From positions 3,128,501 through 3,192,500 of the forward strand of contig NZ_CP045354.1 in the NCBI RefSeq assembly GCF_009363435.1: a stretch of 64,000 bases of DNA, in the 5' to 3' direction. The stretch is from Labrenzia sp. THAF82. Its GTDB lineage: Bacteria > Pseudomonadota > Alphaproteobacteria > Rhizobiales > Stappiaceae. The position numbers and the translations under genes are program-made. The notes under the pieces are model-generated. The model did no database searches. It was not told the origin of the DNA and saw only the letters and a list, made by a program, of their open reading frames with translations. Each line of letters begins with the position of its first letter. Position 1 is the stretch's first letter. Below, piece by piece: positions 59,293 through 64,000 of the stretch.

Positions 59293-60387
59293 ATGGAAAT
59301 GATCGAACACTTCAGGAAACACGATGCTTTTGCGCATCTGAACGAAGCCATCCTTGCGGGCATCTGTTCGGTCTCAAAGACAATCGACGTTCCTGAGCAC
59401 CAGTTTATTGTGCGAGAGGGTGAAGAGACCTCAGATCTTTATTTGCTGATTGAAGGTGAGGCACGCGCAGTCAGGCGAGATCCGGGCGGCGGCGACATAA
59501 AGCTGAATATGGTCAGGACCGGTGAATGTGTCGGAGAACTTGCCTTCCTGGACGGTGCGCCCAGATCCGCCTCGGTGGTTGCGGAATCGCCTTGCAAACT
59601 TATCAAGATCCCAGTCGATGCCTTAAGAGCCCTGCCTGACGGTGCGATGGTGACAGGTGAGTTGAAGGGTGCGCTGGCTGGCGTCGTTGTCAAACGGGCA
59701 CGTAGCTTGAGTGACGAAATGCTGGCCGCGCTGCGTGAACAACTCGCAGCCAAGACCCTGCAGAACCAGTTCGGTTACTTTCTGGTTTTCACCATTGCGC
59801 TGTTTCTGATCTCAACTTCGCTTTTCTATCTCGTTGCCGAGCGCTACGTGAAGGATGTCTATGATCCCGGATTTTCCTGGCAGACGATCCTGCTTTTTGC
59901 GATTCCCTGCCTGATCATCATCAAGGCCATGAAGATACCACCGGCTCAACTCGGGTTGCGCCGGGAGGGGCTGGCGAAGTCACTTGCACAGTCCTTTGGT
60001 ATCTGCGTGGTTTTGTCGATTCCGATCGGAATTTACCTGCTTTTCTTCAAGCAGGTCCAAGCGCCAGTCACCGGCGGCGTCAGGGTTGATCTGCTCTTTT
60101 TGACGCAATACCTGTTTCACACGGTGTTTCAGGAAATCGGATCAAGGGGGCTGATGCAGGGACTGTTCCAGAAGTTCCTGGCCGATACCAAGGGGCACCG
60201 TGCGGTTCTCTTGACCAGCACGATATTTGCTTCGCTTCACCTGACATTCGGCGTGGATGCCGTCGTCATAACATTCTTCGCCAGCATCATTTTCGGGTAT
60301 GTCTATCTCTATCAGAAGAACCTCGCAGGCGTGATTTTGATGCACTACTGGTTTGGCGTTCTGGCCGCGCTGATGGTCGCGATCTGA
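59293..60387 (+). CDS. Cyclic-nucleotide-binding domain fused to CPBP intramembrane protease-like domain
   Basis: 364 residues. The first 120 are a cNMP-binding fold (FIVREGEETSDLYLLIEGEARAV; GECVGELAFLDGAPRSASV with the phosphate-binding Gly-Glu and Arg). Helices from 160 carry the CPBP (Abi/CaaX protease) motifs: FQEIGSRGLMQG (EExxxR variant), IFASLHL and MHYWFG with His. The putative zinc ligands Glu and His are present, one Glu is Gln. A membrane enzyme or scaffold gated by cAMP/cGMP is suggested. Confidence 0.85.
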   Translation: MEMIEHFRKHDAFAHLNEAILAGICSVSKTIDVPEHQFIVREGEETSDLYLLIEGEARAVRRDPGGGDIKLNMVRTGECVGELAFLDGAPRSASVVAESPCKLIKIPVDALRALPDGAMVTGELKGALAGVVVKRARSLSDEMLAALREQLAAKTLQNQFGYFLVFTIALFLISTSLFYLVAERYVKDVYDPGFSWQTILLFAIPCLIIIKAMKIPPAQLGLRREGLAKSLAQSFGICVVLSIPIGIYLLFFKQVQAPVTGGVRVDLLFLTQYLFHTVFQEIGSRGLMQGLFQKFLADTKGHRAVLLTSTIFASLHLTFGVDAVVITFFASIIFGYVYLYQKNLAGVILMHYWFGVLAALMVAI

Positions 60388-60496
60388 TATTTACTGAAAA
60401 TACCCGGCAGAAGACAAAACCGAATACACCTATACGCACGAGACGCAGCAAGTCCGGTGGGCCGAAACCCACTGGGCGCTTGCGTATGAACCTTCT

Positions 60497-60973
60497 TCAC
60501 AACTGGGTCGGATTGGGTGCGTCGCCATAAACCTCAGTCGGATCAAAGGCTTTCTCTGTTTCCGTGAAGTTGAGTTCAATTGGCCCATTCTCAACCTTAG
60601 TCGGAACAGCACGATAGAAACAGGAGCGGTACCCAACGTGACAGCTGGCACCGCCTTCGACAGCAACTCGTAACCAGACCGCGTCCTGGTCGTCATCGAT
60701 CCTCATTTCAACGACTTTCTGGATGAGCCCGCTGGTCGCACCCTTGTGCCAAAGACACTTGCGGCTGCGGCTCCAATAGTGGGCTTCACCGGTGTTGACG
60801 GTATTCAGCAAGGCTTCTTCGTTCATCACCCCCATCATCAGAACGTCACCGGTTTCTGCATCGGTCGTGACGACGGAAAGAAGGCCGTTCTCGTCAAACT
60901 TGGGAGCAAGAAATTTGCCCTCTTCGACTTGCTCAACGGAGACGCGGCTCGCGAATGGTTGCACATCAGACAT
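60497..60973 (-). CDS. hisI: Phosphoribosyl-AMP cyclohydrolase HisI
   Basis: 158 residues. [39 protein letters not shown] and the C-terminal [27 protein letters not shown] give the metal Asp and Cys residues. It opens the purine ring of PR-AMP in histidine synthesis and uses Zn2+. No fused HisE. Overlaps the folE stop by one base and is thus co-translated with it. Confidence 0.95.
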   Translation of the reverse strand: MSDVQPFASRVSVEQVEEGKFLAPKFDENGLLSVVTTDAETGDVLMMGVMNEEALLNTVNTGEAHYWSRSRKCLWHKGATSGLIQKVVEMRIDDDQDAVWLRVAVEGGASCHVGYRSCFYRAVPTKVENGPIELNFTETEKAFDPTEVYGDAPNPTQL

Positions 60974-61611
60974 TATCCCATTCCTCCTGTCGACACAGAA
61001 ACAGAGGACAGGAAATCTCTGCGCAATTCAGGATCTGTTTGAAATTCTCCCAGGAGTTTCCTGGTCAACATCGATACGCCGGGTTTTCTGACACCACGCG
61101 TTGTCATGCACATGTGAGCCGCTTCGATCACCACGGCAACTCCTCTCGGCTGAAGAACTTCCTGAATGGTGTCGGCAATCTGAGAAGTCAGGGTTTCCTG
61201 GATTTGAAGACGTTTTGCATAAACCTCGACAACGCGTGCGATCTTGCTGATGCCGACAACACGATTTGCTGGAAGATAGGCAACGTGCACTTTGCCGATG
61301 ATCGGAACAACGTGGTGTTCGCAATGCGATTCCATCCGCATGTTCCTGAGCACGATCAAATCATCGTAATCATTGGTCTCTTCAAACGTTCGAGCGAGCA
61401 GGTCCGCAGGGTCGACCGTGTATCCTTCGAAAAACTCTTCATAGGCGCGCACAACGCGGGCAGGCGTATCCACCAAGCCTTCACGGTCCGGATTATCCCC
61501 ACTCCATTCCAGCAAAACACGTACAGCCGCCTCGGCGTCTTCACGAGAGGGGCGCAGCCCGTGCTCTTTGCGATGCTCTGCCATGGCCGCAACGCTCGCA
61601 GCGTAAGTCAT
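60973..61611 (-). CDS. folE: GTP cyclohydrolase I FolE
   Basis: 212 residues. LVVLRNM-type start of the core, [49 protein letters not shown] and [11 protein letters not shown] contain the zinc Cys/His triad (Cys near 112, His, and Cys of HMCM) and catalytic His. It makes dihydroneopterin triphosphate for folate. Start ATG 61611, with GAGG further upstream; hisI follows in the same operon. Confidence 0.95.
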   Translation of the reverse strand: MTYAASVAAMAEHRKEHGLRPSREDAEAAVRVLLEWSGDNPDREGLVDTPARVVRAYEEFFEGYTVDPADLLARTFEETNDYDDLIVLRNMRMESHCEHHVVPIIGKVHVAYLPANRVVGISKIARVVEVYAKRLQIQETLTSQIADTIQEVLQPRGVAVVIEAAHMCMTTRGVRKPGVSMLTRKLLGEFQTDPELRRDFLSSVSVSTGGMG

Positions 61612-61895
61612 TGTTTTTAAAACCTCGTTCGTTGATTTTGCAGGCTTAAGTGCGACATGACTGCACGATATTTGAACCGCGCATTCGCGTGACTTTCGAA
61701 ATCTCTGACGACATCGTCAGCGCTGTCATTCGCTCCAGAATTTGAAAGCAATCATTTGCTTCAAGAAAAGAAATTTCCCGCTTCCTTGAATCTGACTTGG
61801 TACGATATAACATAACATATGACAATTGGAATGGGTCTGCGGATCAGGCGTCTGCCGCTTTGATAGGAGAGCGGGCTAACGACTGCACGACAGCA
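61612..61895. other. Divergent regulatory region between folE and the COG0523 run
   Basis: About 280 bases without a gene. It contains the Zur-box-like site at 61804-61816 and AT-rich stretches. A frame starting at TTG 61797 would read through this site and is not favoured. Confidence 0.5.
61804..61816. promoter_or_regulatory. Candidate Zur box
   Basis: GATATAACATAAC, read on the minus strand as GTTATGTTATATC, matches 10 of 12 defined positions of the known Zur consensus GTTATANTATAAC. It lies about 80 bases before the NTF2-like gene. Consensus is from memory; binding is unproven. Confidence 0.45.
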
Positions 61896-62360
61896 ATGCC
61901 AAGAGCCTCAGGATCAGGACGAATTCGGGAGTTGGAATTGAAGCGAAACCTAGCTGAACGCGCTCAACAACTTCAGGGACCCCGCTATCGCGGTGCGCGT
62001 TCGACGTTGGTGAACTGGACGGAAGCTGTTGCTGCAGGACAAATCGAAGGGATCTTGAAGCTCTACGCACCTGACGCAGTTCTTGTGCCGACGCTTTCCA
62101 ACGAGATCGTCTTTTCAGAAGACGACCGCCGTCGATACTTTGAGTTTTTTCTGTCCGACGGAGTGCCGAGTTGCGAGATCAAGCGCGATGAAGTCCGGAT
62201 TGATCAACAAAACAGTACGGTCTTGATTGGCGGTATCTATTGTTTTGTCTTCCCCCGGAAAAGCGGTGTGGAAAAGGTGCCTGCCAGATTTCTTTTTACA
62301 TTCGAGGAGTTTGGTACGCGTTGGCTGATAACCGGTCATCACTCTTCACGCTGTGTTTGA
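61896..62360 (+). CDS. NTF2-like/SnoaL-like protein
   Basis: About 154 residues. From residue 40 the sequence reads as the cone-shaped NTF2 fold: WTEAVAAGQIEGILKLYAPDAVLVPTLSNEI, RRRYFEFFLSDGVPSCEIKRDEVRI, VLIGGIYCFVFPRK and RFLFTFEEFGTRWLITGHHSS. Related proteins include the CaMKII-association family and SnoaL-type enzymes. Start uncertain: ATG 61896 lacks a good ribosome binding site. Next to two COG0523 GTPases, so possibly part of a zinc response. Confidence 0.65.
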   Translation: MPRASGSGRIRELELKRNLAERAQQLQGPRYRGARSTLVNWTEAVAAGQIEGILKLYAPDAVLVPTLSNEIVFSEDDRRRYFEFFLSDGVPSCEIKRDEVRIDQQNSTVLIGGIYCFVFPRKSGVEKVPARFLFTFEEFGTRWLITGHHSSRCV

Positions 62361-62417
62361 ACTGACACGGCAAATACAGATCCTTTCACCCCAATCAGCG
62401 CAAGTGACCAGCATTTC

Positions 62418-63572
62418 ATGACGCTTCCCGACCGAATTCCTGTTTTCTTGTTGAGTGGTTTTCTGGGCTCCGGCAAATCAACCCTGCTGAACGCGTTCTT
62501 AAATGATCCTGCAGTTGAGGACACGGCGGTGATCATCAACGAGTTCGGCGACATTCCAGTCGACCACCTCCTGGTCCGTCAAGGCGAGACAACAATCAGT
62601 CAGGTCTCCACCGGCTGCTTATGCTGCTCGGACACGACAGACATTCGTCAAACCCTCGAAGATCTCCAAAGTGCGGCCTCTTCCGGCCTGACGGGTGGGT
62701 TCTCGCGGGTGATTGTGGAGATGAGCGGGCTCGGGGATCCAGCTCCGCTCGTCAACGCATTTTCAGCCAGTAACAAAGCTACGGGTCCTGAATTTTACCT
62801 CGCCGGTGTGGTTACCCTCTTTGATACCGTCACCGGTGCCAGCACAATTGAAAACCATTTCGAGGCGTTCAAACAGATTGCCTTTGCTGACCGGATCGTC
62901 CTTACCAAAACCGACCTGGTTGAAGAGCTGAAGACCTCAACAGAGTGTTCCGGGCTTTTTGGTGAATTGCGAGCGCTGAACCCAAGTGCCGACATTGTTG
63001 ATCGCCAGTCGGTCGATCTTTCAACCTTGTTTTCTCCAAGGCCTTATACGGCCGTCGAGCGAGGAGAAGATGTTGCCGGTTGGCTGGCTCTCGAGGCCGC
63101 GTTGGCACTGGAAGACGGTCATGGCGATGCATCGGGATCGGATACCGTCAATCTCAGGCACGGTTCAGGTATTCGGACATTCAGCATTGTGCGCGATGAT
63201 CCATTGCCGAAGTCAAATCTGGACCAGTTTTTCGACCTTCTTCAGAACTCCGCAGGCCAGAGGCTCTTGCGTGTCAAGGGGATCGTCGCCACCAGTGATA
63301 CCCCCGAAAAACCGTTGATTGTTCACGCAGTTCAACATGTTGTTTCCGAACCTGTGCGTCTTGGCGCGTGGCCCGACGAAGACCGCCGGACACGACTTGT
63401 CTTCATTACCAACGGTATAGATCCCGGACCGGTGCGCGATTTGTTTGCGGCGGTGACCAACACCACTCCCTTTTCGTTCACGAAGTCACTCAAAGTCGCC
63501 GGAGCAGCCATTTTGGGCCCTGTCTCCCGCACTTTTTCCAACCTCACCAGCACTTCTCGGAGGTCACAATGA
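62418..63572 (+). CDS. COG0523/CobW-family GTPase, paralogue 1
   Basis: 384 residues. LLSGFLGSGKSTLLNAFL (Walker A), INEFGDIPVDHLLV, STGCLCCSD (CxCC metal-binding motif), TKTD (NKxD-type guanine motif). C-terminal CobW_C domain from about 240 (GIRTFSIVRDDPL, RLLRVKGIVATSD). It acts as a GTP-dependent metallochaperone, here probably for zinc. The next paralogue's ATG overlaps its stop (ATGA). Confidence 0.92.
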   Translation: MTLPDRIPVFLLSGFLGSGKSTLLNAFLNDPAVEDTAVIINEFGDIPVDHLLVRQGETTISQVSTGCLCCSDTTDIRQTLEDLQSAASSGLTGGFSRVIVEMSGLGDPAPLVNAFSASNKATGPEFYLAGVVTLFDTVTGASTIENHFEAFKQIAFADRIVLTKTDLVEELKTSTECSGLFGELRALNPSADIVDRQSVDLSTLFSPRPYTAVERGEDVAGWLALEAALALEDGHGDASGSDTVNLRHGSGIRTFSIVRDDPLPKSNLDQFFDLLQNSAGQRLLRVKGIVATSDTPEKPLIVHAVQHVVSEPVRLGAWPDEDRRTRLVFITNGIDPGPVRDLFAAVTNTTPFSFTKSLKVAGAAILGPVSRTFSNLTSTSRRSQ

Positions 63573-64000
63573 ACACATTGGACAAGACGCCTGTTACCGT
63601 ACTTACCGGTTATCTCGGGGCTGGAAAAACCACTCTGCTCAACCGCATTCTTTCGGAAAATCATGGAAAGCGATACGCGGTTATTGTCAATGAATTCGGC
63701 GATGTCGGAATCGACAATGATCTTGTTGTCGATGCGGATGAAGAAGTCTTTGAAATGAACAACGGATGTATCTGCTGCACGGTTCGCGGCGACCTCATCC
63801 GGATCATTGAAGGCTTGATGAAACGACGAAATCACTTTGATGCGATCCTGATCGAAACAACCGGATTGGCCGATCCGGCTCCGGTTGCTCAAACCTTTTT
63901 CGTTGATGAAGACGTGCAGTCAAAGACCAAGCTTGATGCGATCGTAACCGTGGTTGACGCCAAACATCTCCTCGACGAGATCGACAAGGCGCATGAAGCC
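63569..64000 (+). CDS. COG0523/CobW-family GTPase, paralogue 2 (3' partial)
   Basis: The first 144 residues are seen; the gene runs off the right edge. VLTGYLGAGKTTLLNRIL (Walker A), NEFGDVGIDNDLV, NNGCICCTVRGDL (CxCC) and LIETTGLADPAP. More canonical than the upstream paralogue. CGGAGG (63557-63562) lies seven bases before ATG 63569. Two different COG0523 proteins in a row may form a heteromeric or sequential metal-delivery pair. Confidence 0.93.
   Translation, partial: MNTLDKTPVTVLTGYLGAGKTTLLNRILSENHGKRYAVIVNEFGDVGIDNDLVVDADEEVFEMNNGCICCTVRGDLIRIIEGLMKRRNHFDAILIETTGLADPAPVAQTFFVDEDVQSKTKLDAIVTVVDAKHLLDEIDKAHEA

Overview
The window comes from an alphaproteobacterium, most likely a marine Hyphomicrobiales of the Stappiaceae type (Roseibium/Labrenzia-like). 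I infer this from the gene set (TAXI-TRAP transporter, OhrR/Ohr, phasin next to clpS-clpA, DUF1489, DUF2241, LiuR-type MerR with isovaleryl-CoA dehydrogenase, two-domain class III cyclases) and from codon use. No single marker fixes the genus.

Positions 1 to about 8.19 kb are one end of a prophage. It runs from a tail-fibre/chaperone gene cut by the left edge, through a lysis module (GH108 endolysin, Rz-like and Rz1-like spanins, a membrane coiled-coil protein), to two arrays of very small accessory genes that flank a small serine recombinase. The leftward array (4.73 to 3.47 kb) holds a perfect 461-bp tandem duplication whose borders lie on a recurring gene-junction motif. The rightward array (5.48 to 7.60 kb) has its own recurring junction (GTGACTCATAAGGAGC) and contains, in place of one gene, a 214-bp element closed by a perfect 17-bp inverted repeat with several internal hairpins. 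That element is the best candidate here for an undescribed structured RNA. The prophage ends at a 23-bp copy of the 3' end of a tRNA-Leu gene followed by a terminator, which looks like an attachment-site remnant.

From 8.6 kb onward the window is chromosomal. In order: a TAXI-TRAP transporter with a translationally coupled cupin (8.6-12.1 kb); ankyrin, exported and YARHG-like proteins and MgtE (12.3-15.5 kb); a DUF1330/TetR divergon (15.6-16.7 kb); ohrR/ohr with two operator palindromes (16.7-18.0 kb); a binding-protein-like gene, a VOC protein and a GH25 lysozyme (18.1-20.4 kb); a LiuR-thioesterase-GNAT-isovaleryl-CoA dehydrogenase-cupin run (20.5-23.4 kb); a DUF3592-like gene split by an in-frame stop (23.6-24.5 kb); SDR, GNAT, ACT-domain, class III cyclase and ClpP-like genes (24.6-28.2 kb); a degenerate truncated globin, a YdcF protein, a second cyclase and DUF599 (28.3-32.0 kb); an epimerase, DUF1489, and a TetR/DUF2306 divergon (33.1-35.9 kb); VWA and DnaJ proteins and a SPOR-domain D,D-carboxypeptidase (36.0-39.2 kb); phasin, clpS and clpA (39.8-43.4 kb); a formyltransferase-like gene, AzlCD, GST and HIT (43.5-47.4 kb); a fused MFS/acyltransferase/acyl-ACP synthetase under a TetR (47.6-51.9 kb); SelO (52.0-53.4 kb); DUF4399, an ECF sigma and its anti-sigma (53.8-55.5 kb); a metallophosphoesterase with a GT4 glycosyltransferase, and a radical SAM protein (55.6-59.1 kb); a cNMP-binding/CPBP protease fusion (59.3-60.4 kb); and hisI, folE, an NTF2-like gene and two COG0523 GTPases (60.5-64.0 kb).

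Functional links: two class III cyclases and a cNMP-binding membrane protein suggest active cyclic-nucleotide signalling. The hisI/folE/COG0523 end looks like a zinc-economy neighbourhood, supported by a Zur-box-like site at 61804-61816. Several divergent regulator/target pairs have visible paired operators.
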